In this document: piece by piece, positions 1-8,497 of the stretch
Layout of the letters: every line of letters starts with the position of its first letter
How positions within the stretch are numbered: position 1 is the stretch's first letter
From: Palsa-504 sp963787645
Lineage (GTDB): Bacteria > Actinomycetota > Actinomycetes > Streptosporangiales > Streptosporangiaceae
Direction of reading: 5' to 3'
Assembly: GCA_963787645.1 (NCBI GenBank)
Contig: CAWBDS010000013.1
Coordinates: 186,001-250,000 of the forward strand
DNA length: 64,000 bases
Program-made: the position numbers and the translations under genes
The notes under the pieces: generated by a model
What the model was told of the DNA's origin: nothing
The model's input: the letters and a program-made list of their open reading frames with translations, nothing else
The model's database searches: none

Positions 1-3000
1 GTGCGTCCGCGCATACCTGGCCACCAGGTCACCCAGCGGGTCGGCCAGCGGTTCGGTGAACGCCTCGGGCACGCCCATCGGCGGCGGCACCCCCAGGGCG
101 TCCCGCAGCCGTCCCGCGTCCTCGATCGCGGCCCACATCGGCTGTCCGGCCACCCGTACCTCGATGGCCCGCCGGGTCGCGGACAGCTCCGTCAGCCACC
201 CGCCAGACGCGTCGGAAGCGCACCGCTCGGCCACCTCGGCCGCGGTCAGCGGCCCGGTGGTCCGCAGCAGGTCGGCGACGCCCTCCAGGTCCCGGCAGCG
301 CCGGTTCTCCGAGAGGTGCTGCAGGTCGCGCTCGGTTTCGGCGACCACAGAAGGATCGAGCAGCTCGCGCAGCCCGTCCTGGCCGAGCAACTCGGCCAGC
401 AGCGCCGGATCCAGTGACAGGGCCTGGGCGCGCCGCTCGGCCAGCGGTGCGTCGCCTTCGTACATGAACGCCCCGACGTACCGGAACAGCAGCGACTTGC
501 CGAACGGGCTCGGCGTCGACGTCTCCACCTCGACGATCCGGATCCGGCGGGCGGCGATGTCGCGCAGCAGCGCGGTCAGGGCGGGCACGTCGAACACGTC
601 CCGCAGCACCTCCCGGACCGTCTCCAGCACGATCGGGAACGCCGGATACCGGCTCGCGATCTCCAGTAGCTGCGCGGAGCGCTGCCGCTGCTGCCACAGC
701 GGCGTGCGGCGGCCCGGCTGGCGGCGCGGCAGCAGCAGCGCCCGGCCGGCGCACTCCCGGAACCGGGACGCGAACAGCGCGCTGGCCCCCACCTCGGCGG
801 TGACCAGGTCACCGATCTCCTCCGGGTCGATCAGCGCGAGCCCGCTGGGCGGCGGCTCGTCGGAATCCGGGACCCGGATCAAGATCCCGTCGTCGGTGTG
901 CAGCGCCTGCACGTCCATCCCGCCGTACCGTTCACGCAGCCGGGCCGCGATGGCCAGCGCCCACGGCGCGTGCACCCGGTCTCCGTACGGACTGTGCAGC
1001 ACCACCCGCCAGTCGCCCAGCTCATCGCGGAACCGCTCTACCACCAGCGTCCGGTCATCGGGCACGTACCCCGTGGCCGCGCGCTGGTCAGCCAGATACC
1101 GCAGCAGGTTGCGGGCCGCCAGGTCATCGAGCCCGGCCGCGGTCAGCGAACTCATCGCCGATGCTTCCGACGATGCCGCCGACAGCGACCGGACCGCCGC
1201 GCCGATGGCCCGGCCCAGCTCGGCGGCCCGGCCCGGGGTGTCGCCGTGCCAGAACGGCAGCCGGCCCGGCTGCCCCGGGGCGGGCGTGACCAGCACCCGG
1301 TCCGGGGTGATGTCCTCGATCCGCCACGAGCTGGCGCCCAGCACGAACACGTCGCCGACCCGCGACTCGTACACCATCTCCTCGTCCAGCTCCCCGACCC
1401 GCCGCGGCTGCCGATCGCCGGCCGTGGCTAGGAACACGCCGAACAGCCCCCGGTCCGGGATGGTCCCGCCGCTGGTCACCGCGAGCCGCTGGGCCCCCGG
1501 CCGGGCCCGGATGATCCCGGCCACCCGGTCCCACACGATGCGCGGCCGCAGCCCGGCGAAGTCCTCGCTCGGGTAGCGCCCGGCCAGCATGTCGAGCACC
1601 GCCTCCAGGATCGGCCGGGTCAGTCCGCCGAACGGCGCGGCCCGGCGCACCGTCCGCTCCAGCTCGTCCACCGGCCAGTCGTCCACCGCGGTCATCGCCA
1701 CCACCTGCTGGGCCAGCACGTCCAGCGGGTTGTGCGGGATCTTCAGCTCCTCGATCTGGCCGTCCCGCATGCGCTCGGCGACCACCGCCGCCTGGACCAG
1801 GTCACCTTGGTACTTGGGGAAGATGATGCCGCGCGAGACGTCGCCCACGTTGTGCCCGGCCCGGCCCACCCGCTGCAAGCCGCTGGCCACCGAAGGCGGC
1901 GCCTCCACCTGCACCACCAGGTCCACCGCGCCCATGTCGATGCCCAGTTCCAGGCTGGACGTGGCCACCACCGCGGGCAGCCGCCCGGCCTTGAGCGCCT
2001 CCTCGATCTCGGCCCGCTCCTGCCGCGACACCGACCCGTGATGGGCCCGGGCCACCTCCGCGGGCGCGCCCGCCGAGGCCCCCGCCTGGGCCATGATCTC
2101 GGCGGGCATGCGCCCGTTCTCCCGCGCCTCGAAGGCCTCCTCGGCTCGCTCGGCGGCCAGCTCGTTCAGTCGTCCGCACAACCGCTCGGCCAGCCGCCGC
2201 GAATTGGCGAACACGATGGTGGACTTGTGCTGCTCGATCAGATCGAGCACCCGCTCCTCGACGTGCGGCCAGATCGAGCGCGACGGCGCCGGGCCGTCCT
2301 CGCTGTCGTCCCCACCCCGGCCCGGCACGGTGTCCAGCTCGCGCATGTCCTCGACCGGGACGACCACGGTCAGCTCGATGCGCTTGGGACTAGGCGGCTG
2401 GACCACGGTCACCGGCCGGGCGCCGCCCAGGAACGTGGCCACTTCGGCCACCGGCCGCACGGTCGCGGACAACCCCACCCGCTGTGCTGGCCCGGGGGGA
2501 CGACCCCCCAGACCCCCCCGGCGGGGCATGGCCGGTCCTCCGCGCGCAAGGCGTCCAGCCGCTCCAGCGACAGGGCCAGGTGCGCGCCGCGCTTGTTGCC
2601 CGCCACCGCGTGCACCTCGTCCACGATGACCGTCTCCACCCCGCGCAGGGTCTCTCGGGCCTGCGAGGTGAGCAGCAGGAACAGCGATTCTGGCGTGGTG
2701 ATGAGGATGTCCGGTGGCTTGCTGAGCAACCTGCGCCGGTCCTCGGCGGCGGTGTCACCGGTGCGCACCGCCACCTGGATGTCCGGCTCGGCCAGTCCCA
2801 GCCGGTGCGCGGCGTGCCGGATCCCGGTCAGCGGAGCCCGCAGGTTCCGCTCGATGTCCACCGCCAGTGCCTTGAGCGGGGAGACATAGAGCACCCGGGT
2901 CCGTCGCTTCGGGTCCGGCGGCGGCGGCGCGGCCGCCAGCTTGTCGATCGCCCACAAGAACGCGGCCAGCGTCTTGCCCGAACCCGGTCGGCGCGACGAC

Positions 3001-3150
3001 CAGCGTGTCCTGTCCCTGGCCGATGGCCCGCCAGGCTCCCGCCTGAGCCTGCGTCGGCTCGGCGAACGCCCCGTCGAACCACGCCCGCGTGGCCGGCGAA
3101 AACCCGTCCAGCGCATCCGCAGTACCGGTCAGCGGCGACTCTTCTGCCAT
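1..3150 (-). pseudogene. lhr: Lhr-family ATP-dependent DNA helicase, frameshifted, C-terminus beyond the left edge
   Basis: Large superfamily 2 helicase of the Lhr type, which acts in DNA repair and recombination. It starts at ATG 3150 and reads a Q-motif-like start followed by LVVAPTG. The frame then breaks at about 2983-2985, where one extra C turns GSGKT into another frame. The middle part (GSGKTLAAFLW, LITTPESL, DEVHAVAG) reads in the shifted frame to about 2530. From about 2490 the first frame returns with VGLSATVRPVAEV, LELGIDMGAVDL, QRVGRAGH and the Lhr C-terminal region (LRPRIVWDRVAG), open to base 1. The second break sits in a G/C-rich insertion at about 2490-2531. The two shifts cancel, so the C-terminal two thirds remain open. 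Either the gene is inactivated or both sites are sequencing errors. The family call is firm. Confidence 0.85.
2490..2531. repeat. G/C-run insertion inside the lhr gene
   Basis: A block of alternating G and C runs (G6, then C6, then C7) lies between the helicase DE-box region and the SAT motif. Translated on the gene strand it gives a Gly/Val/Pro-rich stretch ending in WGVVPPGQ that does not look like Lhr sequence. It coincides with the second frame change. It resembles the short G-run/C-run blocks often seen between actinomycete genes (recollection, not checked). It may be a small mobile repeat or a badly called homopolymer region. Confidence 0.4.
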
Positions 3151-3212
3151 GCTTCCATACTGCCTTGCCCCACTGACATTCCTGGCCGTACGGACCGTCG
3201 CCCCTCCCGCTC

Positions 3213-3243
3213 CCTTTTATTTCGGCCGAACGGTCCGTGGTTC
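3213..3243 (+). repeat. Dispersed T-rich/ACGGNCCGT repeat, copy A
   Basis: A T-rich stretch is followed by TTTCGGCCGAACGGTCCG and then TGGTT. It shares 23 identical bases with copy B (8001-8023) and the core ACGGNCCGT with copies C (23231-23262) and D (45841-45868). It lies between the diverging helicase and methyltransferase genes. A second ACGGACCGT occurs at 3190-3198, about 40 bp to the left. Confidence 0.6.
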
Positions 3244-3299
3244 GTGCCCCCGCCCTCGCCGCTCGCTCGCCCATGGATGACGCGGGCCGGTCGCCGGAC

Positions 3300-3352
3300 C
3301 ATGATCGTGGCCAGTTTGAGCCAAATAGCGGTCATTTCTGGCCACGATCATG
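3300..3352. repeat. Inverted repeat, 15-bp perfect arms
   Basis: CATGATCGTGGCCAG at 3300-3314 is the exact reverse complement of 3338-3352, with a 23-nt loop that is less GC-rich than its surroundings. It lies in the intergenic region between the helicase start and the methyltransferase promoter. It may be a REP-like element or a regulatory hairpin. It has no T-run, so it is not a classical terminator. Confidence 0.6.
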
Positions 3353-3429
3353 AAAGCACCAGCAACGTGATTTCGGCCTAGCGCCGCGGGGGCGGATCTG
3401 GCCCCGCGGCCCTGAGTTACCGTGTGAGC

Positions 3430-4197
3430 ATGACCCCCGGAGCGCCCCGCTATGACGGGCATTCCGAGTGGTACGACCAGTACTTCGGCCCCGGCCACCG
3501 TCGGCCCGCGGAAGAGCTGGCCTTCCTGCGCGAAGCGCTGGGCACCGGGCACGGCGAGGTATGCGTCGACCTGGCCTGCGGCACCGGCCTGTGGGCCCAG
3601 CCCATCGCCAAGGCCGGCTACCGGACCGCGGGCTTCGACCTGTCGGCCGATCAGCTCCGCTTCGCCCGGCGCAGGCACGGCGCGGTGGCTCGTGCCGACG
3701 TGTGCTCGCTCCCGGTGCGTGATAAGTCCGTGTCCGTGGTGGCCGGCCTGTTCTTCCATACCGACCTGGAAGACTTCGCCGCCGTCCTGCGCCAGGTGGC
3801 CCGGTGCCTGCGCCCGGGAGGACGCTTCATCTACGTCGGCCTGCACCCGTGCTTCATCGGTCCGTTCGTCAACCGGACGAGCGAGTCCGAGCAGGGTCAG
3901 CTGCGGTTCCTGCCTGGCTACGGCCAGGTCGGCTGGGCCAACCGTGCCTCGGGCGACGGCACCGGGGTGGGCGGCCGGGTCGGCTTCCACCACAAGACGC
4001 TGGCCAGCTTCTTCGGGGCCATCGCGCGCTCCGGACTACGGATCCGCGACGTGCGAGAGTTCGCCAGCACCGGCGTGGTCCTGCCGCGGAACGTCGGCCT
4101 CATCGCGGAAAAGGATCGCGGACAAGATCGCGGACCGGCCAGCGACGACCCGCTGACCAGCTGGGCTGCCGGACTGACGAGCTCGCCGCCCTGCTGA
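3430..4197 (+). CDS. Class I SAM-dependent methyltransferase
   Basis: About 255 residues with a Methyltransf_11-type Rossmann fold: motif I DLACGTGLW near residue 50, the acidic GFDLSADQL loop, and PGGRFIYVGLHP as motif III. It transfers a methyl group from SAM to an unknown small molecule in the cytoplasm. ATG 3430 is preferred over GTG 3424 because a -10-like TACCGT lies at 3418-3423, seven bases upstream, with no ribosome binding site; this pattern suggests a leaderless mRNA. The C-terminal tail after VGLIAEKD is low in similarity to the family and may be extended by read-through. The substrate cannot be told from the sequence. Confidence 0.75.
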   Translation: MTPGAPRYDGHSEWYDQYFGPGHRRPAEELAFLREALGTGHGEVCVDLACGTGLWAQPIAKAGYRTAGFDLSADQLRFARRRHGAVARADVCSLPVRDKSVSVVAGLFFHTDLEDFAAVLRQVARCLRPGGRFIYVGLHPCFIGPFVNRTSESEQGQLRFLPGYGQVGWANRASGDGTGVGGRVGFHHKTLASFFGAIARSGLRIRDVREFASTGVVLPRNVGLIAEKDRGQDRGPASDDPLTSWAAGLTSSPPC

Positions 4198-4287
4198 CCG
4201 AACGCCTCGGCCAGGCCCGCGGCCGGACCGCGGCGTTCTTCGGCGCCCTGCTGGCCGGCCCGGACCGGGGTCCGGGAAGATGCTGGG

Positions 4288-5517
4288 GTGGCCACCTTCG
4301 CCGCCGGGCTCCGGACGCCGTTTGGCCGGTACTGGCTGTCCGGGTTCCTGGCCGACTTCGGGGACGGGATCCGGCTCGCAGCCTTCCCGCTGCTCGCCGC
4401 GCAGCTGACCAGCTCGCCGGCCGCGGTCGCGGCGGTCACCGCGGTGCAGGGACTGCCGTGGCTGCTGCTCGGCGGCGGCCTGGGCGTGGTGGTCGACCGC
4501 ACCGACCGGCGCCGCCTGATGGTGGCCGTGGACGTGACCCGGGCCGCGGTCATCGTGGCCCTGGCCGCTGCGATCCTGGCCCACGGCGCCGGCCTGTGGC
4601 TTATCTACCTGGCCGCGCTCGTGACCGGGGTGGGCTCGGCGCTGCGCGACACCGCGGAGGTCACCTGCGTGCCCCGCCTGGTCCAGCCCGACCGCCTAGA
4701 CCAGGCCAACGCCCGGATCATCGCCGGGCAGATCGTGGGCTACGAGCTGGCCGGCCCAGCGGCCGGCGGCTGGCTGTTCGGCCTGGCTGCCGTGCTGCCC
4801 TTCGCGGTCAACGCCAGCACGCTGGGCCTGGCCATCATGCTGCTGCTGACCCTGCCCGGGGTGTTCGGGCCCGCTCCGGCGGAGCACGAAGGCGCCCGGT
4901 CCTCGATGTGGCACGACTTCACCGAAGGCCTGCGCTGGCTCAGACGCGACCGTGACCTGCGGGACATTACCGTCGTAGCTGGGGTGGTCGGCGCGCTGGA
5001 TGCCGCCTGGTTCGCGGTGTTCGTGCTCTACGTGGTGCGCGACCTGCACCAGCGGCCGGGCGCTTATGGTCTGCTCCTGGCCGTCGGGGCGCTCGGCGGG
5101 ATCGCCACCGGAGGTCTGGCCGCCGCTGCGATCCGGCGGCTCGGCCCCTGGCGGTCGCTGCTGGCGGGCGGCGTGGCCATGGCCGCCAGCCAGGCCGGCC
5201 TGGGCCTGACCAGCAACGTCTTCGTGGCCGGCGCGATGCTCTTGGTCAGCAGCGGCGCCTGGGCGCTGTTCGACATCACCGCGGTCACCATGCGGCAGCG
5301 CCAGGTCCCGGCCGCGCTGCTGGGCCGGATCAGCAGCCTGTTCGGCACCGTGACCCGCGGCGCCGCAGCCCTCGGCGCGCTGGCCGGCGGCGCGCTGGCC
5401 GCCACCGCCGGGCTCCGCGCTCCGATGCTGGCCGGCGCTCCGATGCTGGCTGTCGCCGTGACCGTGCTCGCCTGGCGGCACCGCCGGCGCCATGACCGGC
5501 CCGGGGGACAAGCGTGA
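4288..5517 (+). CDS. MFS transporter, MFS_3 type
   Basis: 409 residues with about 12 hydrophobic segments. The loop VVDRTDRRRLM after the second segment is the major facilitator motif A, and VPAALLGRISSLFGTVTRG near the C-terminus is typical of actinobacterial MFS exporters. It is an inner-membrane proton-driven efflux protein of unknown substrate. The gene starts with GTG and its stop overlaps the GTG of the following lipoprotein gene by four bases, so the two are probably translated together. Confidence 0.8.
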   Translation: MATFAAGLRTPFGRYWLSGFLADFGDGIRLAAFPLLAAQLTSSPAAVAAVTAVQGLPWLLLGGGLGVVVDRTDRRRLMVAVDVTRAAVIVALAAAILAHGAGLWLIYLAALVTGVGSALRDTAEVTCVPRLVQPDRLDQANARIIAGQIVGYELAGPAAGGWLFGLAAVLPFAVNASTLGLAIMLLLTLPGVFGPAPAEHEGARSSMWHDFTEGLRWLRRDRDLRDITVVAGVVGALDAAWFAVFVLYVVRDLHQRPGAYGLLLAVGALGGIATGGLAAAAIRRLGPWRSLLAGGVAMAASQAGLGLTSNVFVAGAMLLVSSGAWALFDITAVTMRQRQVPAALLGRISSLFGTVTRGAAALGALAGGALAATAGLRAPMLAGAPMLAVAVTVLAWRHRRRHDRPGGQA

Positions 5518-6233
5518 AGCGGGCGCCGCTGGCGGCCGCGGTCATCGCCGCGGGCCTGCTCACCGGCTGCGCCGGTTCGTCGTCATCGGCCGGGAGCAGC
5601 GCCACCACCACCGCCCCGCGCCCGCCCTCGAGCCCGCCCGCCACCAGCTCCGCGTCGGCCCCGGCCGCCCGGCCTACCGGGCCGCCCACCGCTGAGCCGG
5701 TGGCGCCCGGCGCGGGTGCATTGCCCCAGACCCGGGCCCGGCCCAGCCCGGACTCGCCCGCGTTCCAAGCCGCGATGCGGGATCTGTGGTTGGCCGTGAC
5801 CACCGGCCAGCCCGGCCTGGCCCTGCCCGCCTTCTTCCCCGTTGCCGCCTACCGGCAGGTCAAGGCGATCTACGATCCGGCTGCGGACTGGCACGGCCGG
5901 CTGTGGTACGACTTCACCCTCGACGTCGGCGCCGCCCACCGCCTGGTCGGCCCGGACGCCCGGCTGGTCCGGGTGATCGTGCCCATGGCCGACGCGGCCT
6001 GGATCAACCCGGGCGTCTGCGCCAACTCGATCGGCTACTGGCATGTCCCCGGAGCCCGGGTGGTGTACCGCGAGCATGGCCAGGAGCGCTCGTTCGGCAT
6101 CGCCTCGCTGATCTCCTGGCGCGGTGTGTGGTACGTGGTCCACTTCGGCGCCGTGCTGCGCACCGTGGTAACCGGCCTGGTCGACCAGCCCGCGACCGGC
6201 CCCGGCCTCCCCGGTCCTCCCGGCGGCTGCTGA
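5514..6233 (+). CDS. Putative secreted lipoprotein
   Basis: 239 residues. It begins with a short positive n-region, a hydrophobic stretch and the lipobox LTGC at about residues 17-20, followed by a Ser/Thr/Pro/Ala-rich spacer to residue 75. The globular part (FFPVAAYRQVKAIYDP, DWHGRLWYDFTLDVGAAH, RGVWYVVHFGAV) resembles actinobacterial lipoproteins of unknown function. After export it should be anchored in the outer leaflet of the cytoplasmic membrane. It overlaps the MFS gene by four bases. I do not recognise a specific activity. Confidence 0.65.
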   Translation: MKRAPLAAAVIAAGLLTGCAGSSSSAGSSATTTAPRPPSSPPATSSASAPAARPTGPPTAEPVAPGAGALPQTRARPSPDSPAFQAAMRDLWLAVTTGQPGLALPAFFPVAAYRQVKAIYDPAADWHGRLWYDFTLDVGAAHRLVGPDARLVRVIVPMADAAWINPGVCANSIGYWHVPGARVVYREHGQERSFGIASLISWRGVWYVVHFGAVLRTVVTGLVDQPATGPGLPGPPGGC

Positions 6234-6325
6234 CCCTCGGATACGACCAGGTGGAGAAACGAGTCCTGATCCGAGATCCTTGCCTTATGAGCACCAGGAT
6301 CACGCCGTAGAGCATCGGAGCGCAG

Positions 6326-6361
6326 TATCGCGCATCGGGCTTGCGCGATAGGCGCTAAAAT
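6326..6361 (+). promoter_or_regulatory. Promoter/operator region of the DeoR-type regulator gene
   Basis: TATCGCGCA (6326-6334) and TGCGCGATA (6342-6350) form a perfect inverted repeat with a 7-nt spacer, directly ahead of a -10-like TAAAAT at 6356-6361. This is a plausible autoregulatory operator for the DeoR protein starting at 6412. No good -35 hexamer is visible. Confidence 0.5.
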
Positions 6362-6411
6362 GCGCACAATCGTGCATTGGCGCGTCACCAGTGGAGCAGG
6401 GAGCCCGACCC

Positions 6412-7197
6412 GTGTCCAGGTACCAGCGGTGGACCGCGCTGCTCGACCTGCTGCCCGGCGACGGGCAGCTCACCGTGACCGAGGCCGCCGACGCGCTCGG
6501 CGTATCGCAGGCCACCATCCGCCGCGACATGGACCAGCTGGCCCGCCAGCAACTGGTGACCCGGACCCGCGGCGGCATGGTCGCCGGGCACGTCTCCTAC
6601 GACCTGCCCCTGCGCTACAAGAAGGCCCGGCACGCGCCCGAGAAGCAGCGCATCGGCCGTACGGCCGCGGCCCTGGTCACGCCAGGTTCAGCGGTCGCGC
6701 TGAACGGCGGCACCACCACCAGCGAGGTGGCGCGCGCCCTGGCCACCCGCCCGGAGCTGCAGGACGGCACCGGCGCGCCGGTCATCACCGTGGTGACGAA
6801 CGCCATGAACATCGCCAACGAACTCGCCGTCCGCCAGCACATCAAGATCGTGGTCACCGGCGGGGTGGCCCGCACCCAGTCCTACGAGCTGATCGGCCCG
6901 TTCGCTACGCTGGTGCTCGAGCAGCTGACCCTGGACTGGGCCATCCTGGGCGTCGACGCGCTGGATCCGGTCGCGGGCGCCACCGCCCATCACGAGGGTG
7001 AGGCCAGCATCAACCACCTGATGGCCAGCCGCGCGGCCCAGGTGATGATCGTCGCCGACGCCTCCAAGCTGGGCCAGCGCGCGTTCGCTCGCGTCTGCGC
7101 CGCGACCGAGATCGACGTCATCGTCACCGACCAGGCCGCCAACCCCGCCACCCTGGCCCTGTTCACCGAACGCGGCATCCGCATCATCACCGCCTAA
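6412..7197 (+). CDS. DeoR/GlpR-family transcriptional regulator
   Basis: 261 residues. The N-terminal winged helix (LTVTEAADALGVSQATIRRDMDQL) has the DeoR signature. The C-terminal sugar-phosphate sensor domain carries NGGTTTSEVARAL and VTGGVAR with DASKLGQRAF. GTG 6412 is chosen over the in-frame GTG 6391 because a strong GGAGCAGGGAG lies at 6393-6403. It stands upstream of the SIS and nagA genes, so it most likely represses amino-sugar use and is released by a sugar phosphate. The specific effector is not known. Confidence 0.85.
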   Translation: MSRYQRWTALLDLLPGDGQLTVTEAADALGVSQATIRRDMDQLARQQLVTRTRGGMVAGHVSYDLPLRYKKARHAPEKQRIGRTAAALVTPGSAVALNGGTTTSEVARALATRPELQDGTGAPVITVVTNAMNIANELAVRQHIKIVVTGGVARTQSYELIGPFATLVLEQLTLDWAILGVDALDPVAGATAHHEGEASINHLMASRAAQVMIVADASKLGQRAFARVCAATEIDVIVTDQAANPATLALFTERGIRIITA

Positions 7198-7216
7198 ACC
7201 CCCCGCCGCCCACAAC

Positions 7217-7503
7217 ATGAAACCCGGGTCCGGGAGCTCCACTTAATCAGAGTGGCTGACGAATGTGTCGTCAGCGGCTGCTGTTGGCAGGTCGTGCGGG
7301 TTCGCGCCGCGGTCGAGTTGCCGTTGGTGCTGGCGTTGCCAGGGAGCCACTGTTGGCTTCGTGGTGCGCTAATCCCGCGAAGCCAAGGGTGGTGGAACCC
7401 GGGTTCCACCACCCTTGGGTGTGGTGGAACCCCGGTTCACCCCGCTCGCGCTGGCCGTGGCCGACTACTCCGGCTCAGTGGATAGCCCAGACCCAGGTTT
7501 CAT
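7217..7503. mobile_element. Possible MITE-like element with imperfect terminal inverted repeats
   Basis: The left end ATGAAACCCGGGTCCGGG at 7217 matches the reverse complement of the right end at 7503 in about 22 of the first 27 positions, with weaker similarity continuing for another 20. The centre holds a perfect palindrome (7383-7418) and a partial third repeat of it. The 287-bp size, lack of coding capacity and inverted ends fit a non-autonomous element, but no clear target duplication is visible. It could instead be a locally evolved hairpin region. Confidence 0.4.
7383..7418. repeat. 36-nt perfect palindrome
   Basis: CCAAGGGTGGTGGAACCC (7383-7400) is followed at once by its exact reverse complement (7401-7418). 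It is followed by a further partial copy of the arm at 7421-7438. It could form a cruciform or a terminator-like hairpin, but has no T-run. Confidence 0.85.
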
Positions 7504-7551
7504 TCGCCCCACGCCGGCCGCTTCGCGCTGTATGGCCCAGTGCGACTGCTC

Positions 7552-7573
7552 TATAATGCTCAATAGCGCATTA
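7552..7573 (+). promoter_or_regulatory. -10 element and possible operator before the SIS-nagA operon
   Basis: A perfect TATAAT lies at 7552-7557. TAATG (7555-7559) and CATTA (7569-7573) form a small inverted repeat over it, a reasonable site for the upstream DeoR protein. The distance to GTG 7619 leaves a leader of about 55 nt with a good ribosome binding site. Confidence 0.5.
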
Positions 7574-7618
7574 ATCGAGCAAAAAGTTGCAGACACAGTG
7601 CTCGGAAGGAGCAAACCG

Positions 7619-8497
7619 GTGAGCCACCTTTCGGACGAGATCGCCAGTCAGCCGGAATGCTGGGCCAAGGCGATCGAGCTGGCCGCCTCGGCGGGATCGC
7701 AACTGCCCGCGCGCGGCGCACGGGTCGCGGTGATCGGCTGCGGCTCCTCGCTCAACGTCGCCCGCTGCTACGCGGCGGCGCGGGAGGCCGCGGGCCACGG
7801 CGAGACGGATGCCTTCCCGGCCTCGGAGATCCCGGCCGACCGCCGCTACGACCACCTGGTGTACGTGTCCCGCACCGGCACCACGACCGAGACCGTCGAC
7901 GCGCTGCGCCGCGCGCCGGCCGGGGTCCGGACCACGGCCATCGCCGCCGACCCCGGCTCGCCGCTGGTGCAAGAGGCAGGCGCCGTCGTCATGATTGATT
8001 TTTCGGCCGAACGGTCCGTGGTTTCCAGCCGCTTCATCACCAGCGCGATGGTCCTGCTTCGCGCTCACCTGGGCCAGGATTTGCGCGCACTGCCCAGTGC
8101 GGCCGCCGCTGAGCTGGCCCGGCCGCTGCCACCCGGACTGGCCGAACACCGCGAGTTCACCTTCCTGGGCCGCGGCTGGGCGTCGGCGGTGGCCGACGAG
8201 GCGGCACTTAAGCTGCGCGAGGCCTCACGGACCTGGGCCGAGTCCTATCCGGCGCTGGAGTACCGGCACGGCCCGATCAGCGTCAGCGACGCCGGCACCG
8301 TGGTCTGGGCCCTGGGCCAGGTGCCGCCCAGCCTGGTGGACGACGCCCGCCGGACCGGGGCCATGGTGCTCGTCTCGGACGCCGATCCGCTGGTCGGCCT
8401 GACCAGCGCGCAGCGGCTCGCGGTCGACCTGGCCGAGCGCCGGGGCGTCGATCCGGACCAGCCGCGCGCGCTGTCGCGTTCTGTCATCCTGGCCTGA
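7619..8497 (+). CDS. SIS-domain sugar phosphate isomerase/deaminase (AgaS- or GlmS-C-like)
   Basis: 292 residues with two SIS folds. IGCGSSLNVAR and SRTGTTTETVDAL in the first match the phosphosugar-binding loops, and FLGRGWASAVADEAALKLREAS with EYRHGPIS mark the second, as in the isomerase half of GlmS and in AgaS. It lacks the glutaminase domain, so it probably deaminates or isomerises an amino-sugar phosphate in catabolism. GTG 7619 follows GGAAGGAG. Its stop and the nagA ATG share one base, so the two genes form a tight operon. Repeat copy B lies inside it and encodes FSAERSVV, a sequence normal for the family. Confidence 0.8.
   Translation: MSHLSDEIASQPECWAKAIELAASAGSQLPARGARVAVIGCGSSLNVARCYAAAREAAGHGETDAFPASEIPADRRYDHLVYVSRTGTTTETVDALRRAPAGVRTTAIAADPGSPLVQEAGAVVMIDFSAERSVVSSRFITSAMVLLRAHLGQDLRALPSAAAAELARPLPPGLAEHREFTFLGRGWASAVADEAALKLREASRTWAESYPALEYRHGPISVSDAGTVVWALGQVPPSLVDDARRTGAMVLVSDADPLVGLTSAQRLAVDLAERRGVDPDQPRALSRSVILA
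8001..8023 (+). repeat. Dispersed repeat, copy B, inside the SIS gene
   Basis: TTTCGGCCGAACGGTCCG plus TGGTT is identical over 23 bases to intergenic copy A near 3220. Here it encodes FSAERSVV. Such coding sequence is expected at this place in SIS proteins, so this copy may be a chance or ancestral match. Confidence 0.5.

Larger units (their letters stand above)
7198..7618. other. Intergenic region holding an inverted-end element and the SIS-nagA promoter
   Basis: 421 bp without a convincing gene. Bases 7217-7503 form an element with inverted ends and a central 36-nt palindrome. The remaining 115 bp carry the promoter of the SIS-nagA operon and its ribosome binding site (GGAAGGAG, 7604-7611). 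Confidence 0.6.

Noticed and set aside
56..1576. 506-codon open frame on the plus strand
   Set aside because: It is the antisense of the Lhr helicase; its composition (Ser/Arg-rich) is that of a shadow frame and the other strand has clear helicase motifs.
4198..4287. Further coding sequence after the methyltransferase stop
   Set aside because: Another frame stays open here, but it shows no family match and lies in a short gap; more likely shadow or remnant.
7415..7618. Longer N-terminus for the SIS protein
   Set aside because: The frame is open upstream to 7415, but it crosses the TATAAT box and the inverted-end element; GTG 7619 has the ribosome binding site and the family start.
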